Shown here in pieces: positions 1-10,653 of a stretch of DNA of 64,000 nt. How positions within the stretch are numbered: the stretch's first letter is position 1; the number at the start of each line of letters is the position of its first letter. The position numbers were made by a program, and so were the translations under genes. Source of the stretch: Latilactobacillus fragifolii (GTDB lineage Bacteria; Bacillota; Bacilli; Lactobacillales; Lactobacillaceae); contig NZ_CAJOCF010000002.1 of the NCBI RefSeq assembly GCF_905332535.1, positions 62,001-126,000 of the forward strand. The letters run 5' to 3'. The notes under the pieces were generated by a model. The model was given only the letters and a program-made list of their open reading frames with translations, did no database searches and was not told the DNA's origin.

Positions 1-659
1 TCAACGTCGGAAGTAATCATGTTCTTGCTCCCTGTTTCTTTAGCGTAACCTTCAGCTAAATCACGAACTTCTTGTGTTGGTTGTAATGAATCTGGGGCAA
101 CAATGTGGATATTAACCCCTAACATGGAACCTGTTACTAACAAGCTGTTAGCCATGTTGTTACGGCCATCACCAACATAAGTTAATGTCACACCTTTTAA
201 CTTGCCGAAGTTTTCTTTAACCGTCATAAAATCGGCAATCATTTGTGTTGGATGCCATTCGTCAGTTAGGCCGTTCCAAACCGGTACACCTGAATACTTA
301 GCTAAATCTTCAACCACTTTTTGACTAAAGCCCCGGAATTCAATACCGTCAAACATGCTTCCTAAAACTTTAGCGGTATCTTCAACTGATTCTTTTTTCC
401 CAAGTTGAATATCATTTTTACCTAAGAATTCTGGATGAGCCCCTAAGTCAATCGCAGCTGTTGTAAAAGCAGAACGGGTTCTTGTTGAATTCTTTTCAAA
501 TAATAAGGCAATATTTTTACCTTCAAGATAGTGATGTGGAATCCCTTTTTTCTTTAAATCCTTCAAATGTAACGAGAAATCGATTAGGTATTCGAGTTCT
601 GATTTTGTAAAATCTTTTTCTGCTAATAAACTTCTGCCTTGAAATACGCTATTTGTCAT
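1..659 (-). CDS. arcB: Ornithine carbamoyltransferase, catabolic (5' part, runs off the window)
   Basis: Second enzyme of the arginine deiminase pathway: it phosphorolyses citrulline to ornithine and carbamoyl phosphate in the cytoplasm. The visible part starts at ATG 657-659 and encodes [17 protein letters not shown], followed about residue 55 by the carbamoyl-phosphate-binding STRTR motif typical of transcarbamoylases. The 3' end lies beyond base 1. It sits 25 bp downstream of arcA on the same strand, in the usual arcA-arcB order, so it is almost certainly co-transcribed from the arcA promoter. A catabolic role is inferred from that neighbour. Confidence 0.95.
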   Translation of the reverse strand, partial: MTNSVFQGRSLLAEKDFTKSELEYLIDFSLHLKDLKKKGIPHHYLEGKNIALLFEKNSTRTRSAFTTAAIDLGAHPEFLGKNDIQLGKKESVEDTAKVLGSMFDGIEFRGFSQKVVEDLAKYSGVPVWNGLTDEWHPTQMIADFMTVKENFGKLKGVTLTYVGDGRNNMANSLLVTGSMLGVNIHIVAPDSLQPTQEVRDLAEGYAKETGSKNMITSDV

Positions 660-684
660 GTTCATCAACCTCGTTTTTTATTGT

Positions 685-1920
685 TTATTTTTTTAAGTCT
701 TCTCTTACAAGTGGCATACTCATACAACGTGGGCCCCCACGACCGCGTGACAATTCACTTGATGGCACTTCAATCACTTTAATACCATATTGACGTAAGT
801 TTTCATTTGAAACATAATTACGATCGTAGGTCACAACTACACCAGGAGCAATTGCTAGGGTGTTAGAACCATCATTCCATTGTTCACGAGGGGCAACAAC
901 TGCATCCCCGCCACCACATGGGATTAAAGTTAATTCAGGTACTTCCAAAGCATCGCGCAGAACTTTTTCAAGATCAGTTTGTTTTGTAATCTTGATTTCG
1001 TCGTTATTGCCTGGTTCTAAGATATAAGTATCGACGACACCACCCGCCCCTTGAATACCTGGATGAATGGTAAATTTATCATAATCAATCATGGTGAAAA
1101 CTGTATCTAAATGCATCATGGCATGATTATGGGGAATTTTGATTGCTAAGATTTTTTCAAAGCCACTGTGGTTCGCGAATAATACCTTGGCGAGTTCTTC
1201 AATGGATTGTGCGGAGGTCCGTTGCGAAATTCCAATTGCGAGGACTTTGTCACTCAAGATTAATTCATCGCCGCCTTCCATGCGGTCAATGTGATTCCGG
1301 TCGCGCCACACTTGTGCGCCTTGGTTGGCGAAGCGGGGATGATGTTGCATGATGACTTCCATGAACATTGATTCTCTTTGACGAGCTTGAAAAGTCATTC
1401 GATTAATAGTTAAGCCATCCCCAATTGATGCAGCAGGATCACGTGTGAAGTATAGGTTAGGCATTGGATCCATATAGAATGGATAGTCATCATCAGCACT
1501 AACGTCAATCAATGCTTTTGATTTAATATCGATTTCGTTGGTCCGAACACCAGCCATGATTTTTTCAACCATGTCGAATGTCGCCATACTAATTAAGTAG
1601 TCTTTTAAAGCTGCTTGAACTTGTGGCGACTTGATGTGTGATTCATTCAGCATCTTATCAAGAAAAGCTTCCTTAACATCACCTGCATCGATTGCTTCGG
1701 CAGCAAGGTTTTCTAAGTAAAGCACTTCAACACCGTTGTCACGCAATGTTTGTGCGAATTGATCATGTTCTTTTTGGATTGTTGGTAAATAAGGAATATC
1801 ATCAAACAATAAACGATACATAATGTCAGGTGTAATATTTTCGACTTCTTTACCTGGCCGTTTTAGTAGGACCGTCTTAAGTTTTCCGATTTCGCTATTT
1901 ACATGAATTGGTCTTGTCAT
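685..1920 (-). CDS. arcA: Arginine deiminase
   Basis: Hydrolyses arginine to citrulline and ammonia, the first step of the ATP-yielding arginine deiminase pathway. The 411-residue length is normal for ArcA. Family signatures visible include FTRDPAA (about residue 160), the EGGD substrate-binding motif (about 224), the HLDTVF segment with the catalytic histidine, and the C-terminal [12 protein letters not shown] loop that carries the catalytic cysteine. It is the first gene of the arc operon, with arcB 25 bp downstream. The start ATG follows a purine-rich AAAGGGGG ribosome binding site. The upstream region holds a cre site and a 17-bp palindrome, listed separately. Confidence 0.98.
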   Translation of the reverse strand: MTRPIHVNSEIGKLKTVLLKRPGKEVENITPDIMYRLLFDDIPYLPTIQKEHDQFAQTLRDNGVEVLYLENLAAEAIDAGDVKEAFLDKMLNESHIKSPQVQAALKDYLISMATFDMVEKIMAGVRTNEIDIKSKALIDVSADDDYPFYMDPMPNLYFTRDPAASIGDGLTINRMTFQARQRESMFMEVIMQHHPRFANQGAQVWRDRNHIDRMEGGDELILSDKVLAIGISQRTSAQSIEELAKVLFANHSGFEKILAIKIPHNHAMMHLDTVFTMIDYDKFTIHPGIQGAGGVVDTYILEPGNNDEIKITKQTDLEKVLRDALEVPELTLIPCGGGDAVVAPREQWNDGSNTLAIAPGVVVTYDRNYVSNENLRQYGIKVIEVPSSELSRGRGGPRCMSMPLVREDLKK

Positions 1921-1977
1921 TTAAAACTACCCCCTTTGTTTACAAGACCTACGATAGTCGCATCGGTAATCGCTTTC

Positions 1978-1994
1978 AGTGTAATTCTTACACT
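1978..1994. promoter_or_regulatory. 17-bp perfect palindrome in the arcA leader
   Basis: AGTGTAA-N3-TTACACT lies between the putative -10 (about 2017-2022) and the arcA start. A symmetric site here could bind a dimeric regulator such as an ArgR-type or Crp/Fnr-type ArcR protein. It matches neither textbook consensus perfectly, so the binding protein is unknown. Confidence 0.45.
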
Positions 1995-2044
1995 CTTAAT
2001 GTTGGCGATTTCACATTTTATAATGAAAATCCGATCATGTCCGC

Positions 2045-2058
2045 TGTTAGCGCTTACC
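2045..2058 (-). promoter_or_regulatory. Catabolite-responsive element (cre) upstream of arcA
   Basis: Read on the minus strand the site is GGTAAGCGCTAACA, differing at one end base from the CcpA consensus TGTAAGCGCTAACA. It lies next to the expected -35 of a weak arcA promoter (TATAAA near 2017-2022), a position where CcpA would repress. This fits the known glucose repression of arginine catabolism in lactobacilli. Confidence 0.8.
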
Positions 2059-2064
2059 AAAAAA

Positions 2065-2105
2065 ATGCAAAAAAAAAGTAAGATACCTGAGTATCTTACT
2101 TTTTT
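2065..2105 (-). terminator. Intrinsic terminator of the repair/queA/GNAT block
   Basis: A 10-bp stem (2077-2086 with 2091-2100, loop CTGA) follows the GNAT stop codon and runs into a T tract on the minus strand. It separates the GNAT gene from the arcA control region. Confidence 0.85.
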
Positions 2106-2110
2106 AAACT

Positions 2111-2638
2111 TTATTCTAGAACAAGTTGATAAGCATACCGTTTAGGCGACGGATCATTGGCAATGAAGATGTCACCACAATATTGAAAGCCTACTTTTTG
2201 AATCACATGCTGCATCGCTAAATTATCCGGATGGGTATCGATGCGTAAATCATGGGCGCCTCGTAAACTGGCAGCCGTCACCAATAAGGTTAAAAACTGT
2301 GTCCCGAGATGTTGTCCATGGACTGTACTATCAAGTGCGACGCGATGAATTGAAAAATAAGGTGTAAAACTAGGACGCCATTGCCCATTGGTAATTGCCG
2401 CATAGCTAGGATCTTCAGTTGCTAGAATTGAGGCAACCCCTATCACCTGTTGGTCAGCCATCAGGACGTAACATAATTCTTGCCGAATTTCATCTTCAAA
2501 CTGCGTTTGGTTGGGTTCGCCTGCTTGCCATTGATTAATCTGGCGTGCTTTTAAAACAGCCTTTGCATCCTCAATAATCGCGGTAATTCGCGATAAGTCT
2601 GCAAACGTTGCTTTTCTTAAATACATCAATGTTGCCAC
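2111..2638 (-). CDS. GNAT family N-acetyltransferase
   Basis: A 175-residue protein of the Gcn5-related acetyltransferase fold, predicted cytoplasmic. Residues around 65-75 (YVLMADQQVIGVASI) form the beta-strand that precedes the acetyl-CoA-binding region; HRVALDSTVHGQHLGTQFL (about 97-115) matches the motif A Q/R-x-x-G-x-G/A loop in degenerate form (HGQHLG). The C-terminal GFQYCGDIF is the usual GNAT ending. It lies 16 bp after queA and before a terminator, so it is probably the last gene of that transcription unit. The substrate cannot be inferred. Confidence 0.85.
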   Translation of the reverse strand: MATLMYLRKATFADLSRITAIIEDAKAVLKARQINQWQAGEPNQTQFEDEIRQELCYVLMADQQVIGVASILATEDPSYAAITNGQWRPSFTPYFSIHRVALDSTVHGQHLGTQFLTLLVTAASLRGAHDLRIDTHPDNLAMQHVIQKVGFQYCGDIFIANDPSPKRYAYQLVLE

Positions 2639-2654
2639 CTCATTTTGCGTTTAT

Positions 2655-3686
2655 TTATTTTACAAACATGGCATCGCCAAAGCTAAAGAAGCGGTACCGT
2701 TCATCAACGGCATGTTGGTAAGCATTTAGGATATTTTCGCGGCCGGTAAATGAAGCAACCAACATCACTAGGGTTGATTTGGGTAGGTGAAAGTTCGTAA
2801 TGAAAGCATCAACGGCCTTCCATTGATAACCAGGTTTAATGAAAATTGAGGTCCAACCACTATCGGCTTTGAGTTCACCATCAAACTTCGTCGCAATTGT
2901 TTCTAGTGTCCGGATGCTAGTTGTTCCAGTTGCTACAATGCGACCACCATTTTGTTTAACTTCATTCAATGTTGCAGCCGCTTCTTCCGTTAGCCGATAG
3001 AACTCACTGTGCATCTTGTGATCTTCCACATTGGCTTCTGAAACAGGCCGGAAAGTCCCTAAACCAACATGCAGCGTTAAATATACGAGCTTGATGCCTT
3101 TATCTTGCACTTTTTGTAAGAGCTCTTCTGTCCAGTGGAAACCAGCCGTTGGTGCGGCAGCTGAACCAGGTTCTTTAGCATAAACCGTTTGATACATTTC
3201 TGGATCGTCTAATTTTTCTTTAATGTATGGTGGTAGTGGCATTTCGCCTAAAGCTTCTAGGATTTGCATAAAGATACCGTCATACTTAAATTCAATCATA
3301 CGGCCCCCATGATCAAGTTCTTTGGTGACAACTGCTTTTAATTGACCATCGCCAAAAACGACTTCCGTCCCAACTTTGGCCCGCCGTGCTGGTTTCATCA
3401 ACACTTCCCATTCATCGTCATGCGTATTGTTTAAGAGCAAGACTTCTTCATGGCCACCCGTATCAGGTTTCACACCATATAAACGTGCTGGTAAGACCCG
3501 TGTATTATTCATAACAACGGCATCACCAGGGTTTAATTCATCGATAATGTCATAGAAAACCTTATCTTCTAGTGCACCTGTTTTGTGATCCATCACCAAT
3601 AAACGCGATGCTGCTCGTTCAATCATTGGTGTTTGAGCAATTAATTCTTCTGGTAAGTTATAATCAAAATCTTCTGTAGAAACCAT
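2655..3686 (-). CDS. queA: S-adenosylmethionine:tRNA ribosyltransferase-isomerase
   Basis: Transfers the ribosyl part of S-adenosylmethionine to preQ1 in tRNA, giving epoxyqueuosine at wobble position 34. The 343-residue length is normal. Family signatures visible are [12 protein letters not shown] at the N terminus, RLLVMD (about 28), [14 protein letters not shown] (about 58), [14 protein letters not shown] (about 176) and [19 protein letters not shown] near the C terminus. It follows ruvB by 14 bp on the same strand; the ruvA-ruvB-queA order is conserved across many Bacillota. The start is preceded by AAAGAGG. Confidence 0.98.
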   Translation of the reverse strand: MVSTEDFDYNLPEELIAQTPMIERAASRLLVMDHKTGALEDKVFYDIIDELNPGDAVVMNNTRVLPARLYGVKPDTGGHEEVLLLNNTHDDEWEVLMKPARRAKVGTEVVFGDGQLKAVVTKELDHGGRMIEFKYDGIFMQILEALGEMPLPPYIKEKLDDPEMYQTVYAKEPGSAAAPTAGFHWTEELLQKVQDKGIKLVYLTLHVGLGTFRPVSEANVEDHKMHSEFYRLTEEAAATLNEVKQNGGRIVATGTTSIRTLETIATKFDGELKADSGWTSIFIKPGYQWKAVDAFITNFHLPKSTLVMLVASFTGRENILNAYQHAVDERYRFFSFGDAMFVK

Positions 3687-3700
3687 TGTGTAACCTCTTT

Positions 3701-4708
3701 CTAATTTTCTGAATAGGGAATGCCAAGATGTTCATAACCAGCAGGCGTGACAACGCGCCCTCGGGGGGTCCGTTTTAAAAACCCGATTTGTAATAAATAC
3801 GGTTCGTAAACCGCTTCGATTGTTTCGTTTTCTTCGCCGATGTTGGCTGCAATCGTCTTTAAACCGACTGGTCCGCCATGATAATAGTCAATCATCATTT
3901 GGAGGATTTTACGGTCAATACTATCTAAACCACGCACATCAACTTGTAATTGACTAAGGGCGTGATCCGCAATTGCTTGGTCGATCGCCGCTTGGTCTGC
4001 AACTTGAGCATAATCGCGAATTCGTTTCAATAAGCGGTTCGCAATCCGCGGCGTCCCGCGCGAACGCCGCGCAATCTCATGGGCGCCTTCTTGAACAATA
4101 GCCATATTAAAGACATCCGCTGATCGTTCAACAATCTCAACCAAATCATCTTCATTGTAGTATGCCATATGTTCAACAATTCCAAAACGATCCCGTAACG
4201 GTGCCGATAATAAGCCAGCTCGGGTCGTTGCACCAATCAAGGTAAACGGTGGCAACGGAAAATGCACTGGATGCGCAGTTGGACCTTGCCCGACCACAAT
4301 ATCGATGTAGAAATCTTCCATGGCTGAATAGAGCAATTCTTCAACCACTTTCGGTAAACGATGAATTTCATCGATAAATAATACATCTCCCGGCTGCAAT
4401 TCATTTAACAGCGCGACTAAATCACCGGGCCGTTCAATTGCCGGGCCACTTGTTGTCCGAATTTGCACGTGTAGTTCGTTGGCAATCACCATCGCCAACG
4501 TCGTCTTCCCTAAACCAGGCGGGCCATATAATAACACATGATCCAGTGACTCTTCCCGCTTTTTGGCAGCTTCAATATAAACCGCCAGCTCATTTTTAAC
4601 CCGATCTTGACCGATATATTGCGCGAGGACTTGTGGCCGTAACGTCTTTTCAATACTTGTTTCTGCAAAATCTTTATTTTCTGCGGAAACAATTCGTTCT
4701 TCTGCCAT
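3701..4708 (-). CDS. ruvB: Holliday junction branch-migration ATPase RuvB
   Basis: Hexameric AAA+ motor that drives branch migration of Holliday junctions loaded by RuvA. The 335 residues show Walker [10 protein letters not shown] (about 66), Walker B DEIHRL (about 118), sensor GATTRAG (about 163), and the winged-helix DNA-binding C terminus ending in [17 protein letters not shown]. ruvA ends 14 bp upstream, so the two subunits are made from one message. Confidence 0.98.
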   Translation of the reverse strand: MAEERIVSAENKDFAETSIEKTLRPQVLAQYIGQDRVKNELAVYIEAAKKREESLDHVLLYGPPGLGKTTLAMVIANELHVQIRTTSGPAIERPGDLVALLNELQPGDVLFIDEIHRLPKVVEELLYSAMEDFYIDIVVGQGPTAHPVHFPLPPFTLIGATTRAGLLSAPLRDRFGIVEHMAYYNEDDLVEIVERSADVFNMAIVQEGAHEIARRSRGTPRIANRLLKRIRDYAQVADQAAIDQAIADHALSQLQVDVRGLDSIDRKILQMMIDYYHGGPVGLKTIAANIGEENETIEAVYEPYLLQIGFLKRTPRGRVVTPAGYEHLGIPYSEN

Positions 4709-4722
4709 CCATTCGTCCTCCT

Positions 4723-5334
4723 TTATTTCTTCATTAACAAGCGTAAACCTTCACGTAAGTACTGATCTGTGGTTTGCGCATTGAAATCAGCCAAGGCCTT
4801 GGTAATCGCTTTAACTTCGCGGGCTGAATACCCCAGCGCAGTTAAGGCCGCCAAGGCGTCATTTAATTCCGGTGATTCGCCCGGTGTTCCAAGGTCGATT
4901 GCGGTTTGACCCGCAAGTGTTTCACTTTGTTCCAAGTCACCGAGTTTCCCCTTTAAGTCCAAGACAATTTGTTGTGCTGTTTTCTTGCCGACACCAGGGA
5001 ACTTAGTCAAATAGCTTACATCATCGTTCATAATCGCTTGGATTAAGCCAGAGTGATCGCTATTGGCTAAGATTGCCAAGGCACTCTTGGGACCAATTCC
5101 CGACACACTGATTAATTTTTGGAAAATTTGTTTTTCATCTAAATCGTAAAAGCCAAATAACGTGATATCCGTATCACGCACCGCTTGGTAGACATAAATC
5201 TGAACAATATCCGTCGTTGATTCAACGTAGCGATATGGATTAGCCACTTGCAACTGATAACCGATACCTTGAACCTCTAAAACGACATAATACGGACTAA
5301 CTGCTGTCACCAAACCCTTTAAATATTCATACAT
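4723..5334 (-). CDS. ruvA: Holliday junction DNA-binding protein RuvA
   Basis: Tetrameric protein that holds the Holliday junction in a square-planar form and recruits RuvB. The 203 residues show the N-terminal OB fold ([20 protein letters not shown]), tandem helix-hairpin-helix motifs ([14 protein letters not shown], about 77; [19 protein letters not shown], about 112), and the flexible linker leading to the C-terminal RuvB-binding three-helix domain ([13 protein letters not shown]). It directly precedes ruvB. Confidence 0.97.
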   Translation of the reverse strand: MYEYLKGLVTAVSPYYVVLEVQGIGYQLQVANPYRYVESTTDIVQIYVYQAVRDTDITLFGFYDLDEKQIFQKLISVSGIGPKSALAILANSDHSGLIQAIMNDDVSYLTKFPGVGKKTAQQIVLDLKGKLGDLEQSETLAGQTAIDLGTPGESPELNDALAALTALGYSAREVKAITKALADFNAQTTDQYLREGLRLLMKK

Positions 5335-5478
5335 AAATTTACCTACTTTACGAGAACGTATATTTGCTTGTTAAATTGTAACATAAAATCCGAATTATGA
5401 ACCAACCCGTAACCAAAAAGCATAAAGGATGCCAAGCCCACCGGGGAATGCAATAAACGGCAATGTTTTGCGTGACCA

Positions 5479-6036
5479 TTAGTCGCCTGCCTTAGCAGTT
5501 AATAAGCGGGCCACCGTACTGATCGGCAAGCCAACGACATTGTAAAAGTCACCGTTGATTTTCTCAACGAGCAAACTACCTTGTCCTTGAATCCCATAAG
5601 CACCGGCCTTATCCCGATACTCGTCGGTGTCTAAATACGTTTCAATCATTTCACGGCTCAATGGCCAAAATGTGACATCAGTTTGGACCACTGTCTTACG
5701 GCGTTTTCCATCAACCGATAACCACACCCCCGTATAAACTTGGTGGGTCCCACCACTCAATTGCCGTAACATATCAGCTGCATCTTGGCGATCATGCGGC
5801 TTACCATAAATCGTTCCTTGGAAACTGACCACAGTATCGGCACTGAGCACAGTTGCCTGCGGATTCTTTTGCGCGATGTATTCACCTTTAAGTTGCGCTA
5901 ACGTCTGCACATAATCAGCCGGTGCCGTCATTGGCACTTGGCGTTCATCGATTGCTGCGGGTTGGACATCGAAATCAGACACGACTTTTTGTAAAAGTTC
6001 ACGACGTCTTGGTGATTGTGATGCTAGGATAAACAT
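5479..6036 (-). CDS. maf: Maf-family nucleoside triphosphate pyrophosphatase
   Basis: House-cleaning pyrophosphatase that hydrolyses non-canonical NTPs (dTTP/UTP-type Maf) to monophosphates. The N terminus MFILASQSPRRRELL carries the SxSPRR substrate motif. The DTVV motif (about residue 67) supplies the catalytic aspartate, and GKP with GGTHQVYTGV follow. I chose the ATG at 6034-6036 rather than an upstream in-frame start: it overlaps the mutL stop as TAATG and has a GGGAGG ribosome binding site, giving 185 residues, usual for the family. Translation is probably coupled to mutL. Confidence 0.95.
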   Translation of the reverse strand: MFILASQSPRRRELLQKVVSDFDVQPAAIDERQVPMTAPADYVQTLAQLKGEYIAQKNPQATVLSADTVVSFQGTIYGKPHDRQDAADMLRQLSGGTHQVYTGVWLSVDGKRRKTVVQTDVTFWPLSREMIETYLDTDEYRDKAGAYGIQGQGSLLVEKINGDFYNVVGLPISTVARLLTAKAGD

Positions 6037-7979
6037 TATTCGCCCTCCCAACTATGGTGTGGATCTTGAATCCGTTTAAACATCTTTTCTAAATCTTTTT
6101 GGGTATAGTGAATTAAAACAGGACGGCCATGTGGACAGTTGAAGGGATTTTCCGTCCGGGCTAAATCGACTAACAACGCTTTGGCTTGGGCATCGTCTAA
6201 GTGATGATGCGCCTTAATCGACTGTTTACAACTAATCATAATCGCCGTTTTCTCACGGAAATGCGCAATATCTAACTTGCCATTTTCCAATACAGTTTCA
6301 ATCATTTCGCGAATCGTTGCTTCCTCTTGGCCTTGGGCAATCCAAGTCGGATGACTATGGATAACAAAACTATTTTGGCCGAAGTTTTCCAGCTGCACGC
6401 CAACTGCGGCAAGAAGCGCCTTTTGAGCCTGAATCTTAATCGCATCACTATTAGGGTATTCCAACACGAGGGGCACCAATAAGTTCTGAGCATCACTGCT
6501 GACTTCACCCATTTTTTCACGATAGTACTCATATTTAATCCGTTCTTGAGCGGCATGTTGATCTAAGATATAAAATCCATCTTCGCCTTCTGCTAATAAG
6601 AATGTATTGTGCAATTGCCCAATATATCGTAGGACCGGAAAGCGCGCAATTGGCACATCATCTGCTTCAGCTTCTTCACCAAAAGGATTACCGACCGCCT
6701 CAGCGGCATACTTCTCATCCCACCGGGCCAATTGTTGTGGGTGTTCAAAAATCGGCCGGTTGTTTAAATTAGGATTGGCCGGCGGTTCTTGTTTGAGCGG
6801 TGTTTCGGTTTCGGCAATCGCCTCAGCGGCTTCAGGCCCAACCGACTTATCGGGGACTGTTTGAGTCTGAAGCGGCCGGACCGTTCCGGTTGCATTGCGC
6901 CGTTGACGCGTGATTTGGTTTAAATCCATTTGTAATTGATCAACATCAACTGGCTTGGTTTGTTTTAAATTCTGCACTGCATCGGGAATTAAGTTCTCAG
7001 TGCTCAAACGCTCCCGGATTGCTTTTTCAATTAACGCCATCAAAGCTGATTCTTTGCTCAAACGCACTTCTTGTTTAGTGGGATGAACATTGACATCGAT
7101 TAACAGGGGATCCATTTGAATATTTAAAACCACCACTGGATAACGACCAACCATTAATTTTGAACCGTAACCCTTGATAATCGCCTTATTCAATTGATAA
7201 TTCTTAATATATCGCCCGTTAATCAATACTGAAATATAGTTACGGCTCGCCCGCGTTAATTGCGGCAACGATACATAACCGGTTAATTTGAAGTCAAGAT
7301 CTTCAGCGCTGATGGGTAGCAGTTGCTTAGCCATTGTTACGCCATAAATGCCGGCAATTGTTTGTTGTAAATCGTTGTTCCCCGCCGTTTTTAATAGGAG
7401 ATGATCATCATTAGTTAGCGTAAAGGCAATCTGAGGATGGCTCATTGCCAACCGATTGACGATATCGATGACGTTTGCCAATTCAGTTTGGAACGTCTTC
7501 ACATATTTCAAACGAGCTGGTGTGTTGAAAAATAAATCACGGACCGTAATTGCCGTCCCAGGGCGAATCGGATTAGTTTTTTGCTCCTCTAACACGCCCC
7601 CTTTGAAATGCGCAAATGTCCCTAATGAATTAGCCGTCGCCGTTTCAATCGTTAAATCAGATACCGATGCAATACTGGCTAACGCTTCACCCCGGAAGCC
7701 GAGTGATTGAATTTTGAAAAGATCTTGACGCGTCGTAATTTTACTTGTTGCATGCCGCTTAAATGCCGTTGGTACATCTTCCGGATCAATACCATCGCCA
7801 TTATCAATGACTTGAATCAATTGCAATCCGGCTTGTTCAATGACAATATCAATTTGCGTACTATTGGCGTCAATCGCATTTTCTGCCAATTCTTTGACCA
7901 CCGAAGCTGGGCGCTCGATTACTTCGCCCGCCGCAATTTGGTTGCTTAATATTTCTGACAGTTCATGAATTTTCCCCAT
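6036..7979 (-). CDS. mutL: DNA mismatch repair endonuclease MutL
   Basis: Couples MutS mismatch recognition to strand incision. The 647 residues show the GHKL ATPase at the N terminus (LAENAIDAN about 31, DNGDGI about 60, GFRGEALASI about 94) and a proline-rich variable linker (about 345-430). The C-terminal domain carries the DQHAAQERIKYE nicking-endonuclease motif (about 479) and the zinc-linked CPHGRP motif. The endonuclease motif is expected in a bacterium without MutH. mutS lies 56 bp upstream and maf overlaps its stop. Confidence 0.98.
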   Translation of the reverse strand: MGKIHELSEILSNQIAAGEVIERPASVVKELAENAIDANSTQIDIVIEQAGLQLIQVIDNGDGIDPEDVPTAFKRHATSKITTRQDLFKIQSLGFRGEALASIASVSDLTIETATANSLGTFAHFKGGVLEEQKTNPIRPGTAITVRDLFFNTPARLKYVKTFQTELANVIDIVNRLAMSHPQIAFTLTNDDHLLLKTAGNNDLQQTIAGIYGVTMAKQLLPISAEDLDFKLTGYVSLPQLTRASRNYISVLINGRYIKNYQLNKAIIKGYGSKLMVGRYPVVVLNIQMDPLLIDVNVHPTKQEVRLSKESALMALIEKAIRERLSTENLIPDAVQNLKQTKPVDVDQLQMDLNQITRQRRNATGTVRPLQTQTVPDKSVGPEAAEAIAETETPLKQEPPANPNLNNRPIFEHPQQLARWDEKYAAEAVGNPFGEEAEADDVPIARFPVLRYIGQLHNTFLLAEGEDGFYILDQHAAQERIKYEYYREKMGEVSSDAQNLLVPLVLEYPNSDAIKIQAQKALLAAVGVQLENFGQNSFVIHSHPTWIAQGQEEATIREMIETVLENGKLDIAHFREKTAIMISCKQSIKAHHHLDDAQAKALLVDLARTENPFNCPHGRPVLIHYTQKDLEKMFKRIQDPHHSWEGE

Positions 7980-8035
7980 TAGCGTTCTCCTTCCGGTAAA
8001 ATCAGTTAATGTTCAGAAGCGTTGCAAACGCACGC

Positions 8036-10609
8036 TTATTTTAGTTCCTTTTGCCATTTATATAGTATATTGAGGGCCTCTAACGGTGTGGCGCTCATTA
8101 AATCAAACGCTTTGACAGCCGCTAAAACTTGGGCTTCTTTAGAATCAACTTGTGGTAGCACTTCTGGTTCAAATAATGAAATTTGTTCTTCAACGGCTTC
8201 AGCAGCCGGGGCAACGGCCGCCTTTGGTTTATCTTCTAATTGATTCAAGATGACATCAGCGCGATTCAATAAGGGCGTTGGCATTCCCGCTAATTTAGCC
8301 ACATGAATCCCATATGATTTGTCAGCTGGCCCTGCAAGCATCTTGTGTAAAAAGACTAACTCGCCATTTTCTTCAACAGCACCGACGTGGACGTTTTTCA
8401 ATGCTGTTAACGAATCAGCCAAACTAGTTAATTCATGATAATGCGTTGAAAAAAGCGTCTTGGCATGCACGTTGTCGTGAATGTACTCAATAATTGCTTG
8501 GGCCAATGCCATCCCATCATAAGTCGCTGTCCCACGGCCAATTTCATCAAAGAGAATCAAACTATTTTGGGTAGCATTCATAATCGCACGATTAGCTTCC
8601 ATCATTTCGACCATGAAAGTACTTTGACCGGAAATTAAATCATCGGCCGCACCAATCCGTGTAAAAATCTGATCAAAAATCGGCAAGTGCGCAGATTTAG
8701 CCGGTACAAAACACCCCATCTGCGCCATAATAACCGTCAAAGCCAGTTGTCGCATGTATGTGCTCTTCCCAGACATGTTAGGACCGGTAATTAAGAGCAT
8801 ATCCGTATCGGGCCCCATTTGAACGGCATTAGGAATATATTTTTGCCGACCGAGTACTTTTTCAACCACAGGATGCCGACCGTCCACTAAGTCGATTTCA
8901 CGACTATCAACTGTTAGCGTTGGCTGAACATAGTGGTAATTTTCACTGACTACGGCAAAGCTTTGCAACACATCAAGGGCTGCCACGCTCTTAGCGAGGG
9001 TCTGAAGGCGTTCAATCTCTAACTTGACGGTTTCACGGACTTGCGTGAATAGCTCATATTCAAGCGCGGTTGAGCGCTCTTCCGCCTCTAAGATGAGTTG
9101 TTCTTTCGCCTTTAATTCCGGAGTAATAAACCGTTCAGCATTGGTTAAGGTTTGTTTGCGCTCATAGCGTCCTTCAGGTAGTGCGTCTAAATTAGCGCGC
9201 GTCACTTCGATATAGTAGCCAAACACGCGGTTAAAGCCAATCTTTAAATTATGAATTCCGGTAATTTCGCGTTCTTTAGCTTCTAGTTGTGCCAACCATT
9301 GTTTACCGTTGGACATCGCATCGCGATAATCATCTAGGGTTTGATTATAGCCAGATTGAATAAGCCCACCGTCTGTCACTGAAATCGGTGCATCGGGATT
9401 GATGGCCGTTTCAATGAGGTTGCGCACATCATCGACTGGATCGAGTTGGTCTAAGGCCCGGTCAAACGTTTGATCGTCATTAATCCCCGTCAAAATCGTT
9501 TTGATGGTTGGAATTTGTTCCAGCGAAGTCTTCAACTGAATTAAATCACGGCCGTTGACACTTCCAAAGGCGACCCGCCCAGCTAACCGCTCCAAGTCGT
9601 ACACTTTTGTGAGGGCGTCTTGTAAGTTCGTTCGTTCAAAATAATGATTCATGAAACTAGCGACTTGCCGTTGCCGATTTTGAATCGCCTTTAAATCCAA
9701 TAAGGGGCGTTCTAACCATTGTTTTAATAAGCGCCCACCCATTGCCGTCTTAGTTTCATCCAATAACCACAATAATGTCCCGCTCTTATGACCAGTGCGC
9801 AATGAAGCCGTTAATTCAAGGTTCATCTTAGCGGAGTGGTCTAATTTTAAATATTGTGATGGTTCGTATTCTTGCGCCCGTTGTAGATGTCCCAAATGGC
9901 GTTTTTGCGTTGTCGCCAAATACAAGACCAGTTGTTTGATGACGGCTAGTTCAAGCGGGTGCACGATATTTTGCGACACAAAGCTGACTTCAGCGGTTGC
10001 AGCGTCATCTTCTTGATACGACACGAGAATTTGTTGTTGGACAAACGCGTGCACCACTTCGCTAGCGATATCGTGATTAATCACGACCTCTTTGGTTTGC
10101 AAACTCAACATTTCGTTCAGCAGTAAATCCAAACTCGCAATCTGGCTAACTTTCATTTCACCGGTTGATAAATCGGTGTAGGCAAATCCAAATTGCTCCC
10201 CGTCTGAAACCACTGCCGTTAAGTAGTTATTTTGTTTGGCGTGGCCGGCTTTTTCGTCCATCATTGTTCCTGGTGTAATCAACTGCACGACTTCCCGTTT
10301 TACCATACCTTTGGCGGTTTTAGGATCTTCCATTTGTTCACAAATGGCAACCTTGTAACCTTGATCAACTAGAATATCGATGTAATTTTGAGCTGCATGG
10401 TGTGGTACCCCACACATTGGAATTGGATCATCCGCGTTTTTATTCCGCGCAGTTAGTGTGAGTTCCAATAATTGCGAAGCTTTGACAGCATCATCATTAA
10501 AGAGTTCGTAAAAATCACCGAGGCGATAAAATAAAAAAGCGTCCGGATACTGATCCTTGACCTTTTGATATTGCGCCATCATTGGCGTTTCTTTCGTTTT
10601 TTGTGGCAT
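8036..10609 (-). CDS. mutS: DNA mismatch repair protein MutS
   Basis: Recognises base mismatches and small loops as an ATP-dependent clamp. The 857-residue length is normal. The N-terminal mismatch-binding domain carries [11 protein letters not shown] (about 27), the Phe-x-Glu wedge. The ATPase domain shows Walker [12 protein letters not shown] (about 612), [14 protein letters not shown] (about 690) and FSTHYHELT (about 727). The C-terminal segment before residue 857 looks like the beta-clamp/MutL-interaction tail. It begins the mutS-mutL-maf unit, 44 bp after ymdB. Confidence 0.98.
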   Translation of the reverse strand: MPQKTKETPMMAQYQKVKDQYPDAFLFYRLGDFYELFNDDAVKASQLLELTLTARNKNADDPIPMCGVPHHAAQNYIDILVDQGYKVAICEQMEDPKTAKGMVKREVVQLITPGTMMDEKAGHAKQNNYLTAVVSDGEQFGFAYTDLSTGEMKVSQIASLDLLLNEMLSLQTKEVVINHDIASEVVHAFVQQQILVSYQEDDAATAEVSFVSQNIVHPLELAVIKQLVLYLATTQKRHLGHLQRAQEYEPSQYLKLDHSAKMNLELTASLRTGHKSGTLLWLLDETKTAMGGRLLKQWLERPLLDLKAIQNRQRQVASFMNHYFERTNLQDALTKVYDLERLAGRVAFGSVNGRDLIQLKTSLEQIPTIKTILTGINDDQTFDRALDQLDPVDDVRNLIETAINPDAPISVTDGGLIQSGYNQTLDDYRDAMSNGKQWLAQLEAKEREITGIHNLKIGFNRVFGYYIEVTRANLDALPEGRYERKQTLTNAERFITPELKAKEQLILEAEERSTALEYELFTQVRETVKLEIERLQTLAKSVAALDVLQSFAVVSENYHYVQPTLTVDSREIDLVDGRHPVVEKVLGRQKYIPNAVQMGPDTDMLLITGPNMSGKSTYMRQLALTVIMAQMGCFVPAKSAHLPIFDQIFTRIGAADDLISGQSTFMVEMMEANRAIMNATQNSLILFDEIGRGTATYDGMALAQAIIEYIHDNVHAKTLFSTHYHELTSLADSLTALKNVHVGAVEENGELVFLHKMLAGPADKSYGIHVAKLAGMPTPLLNRADVILNQLEDKPKAAVAPAAEAVEEQISLFEPEVLPQVDSKEAQVLAAVKAFDLMSATPLEALNILYKWQKELK

Positions 10610-10653
10610 GTTATTAATCCCTCTCTCATTGGCATGGTCTGCTGCTAGGATGC

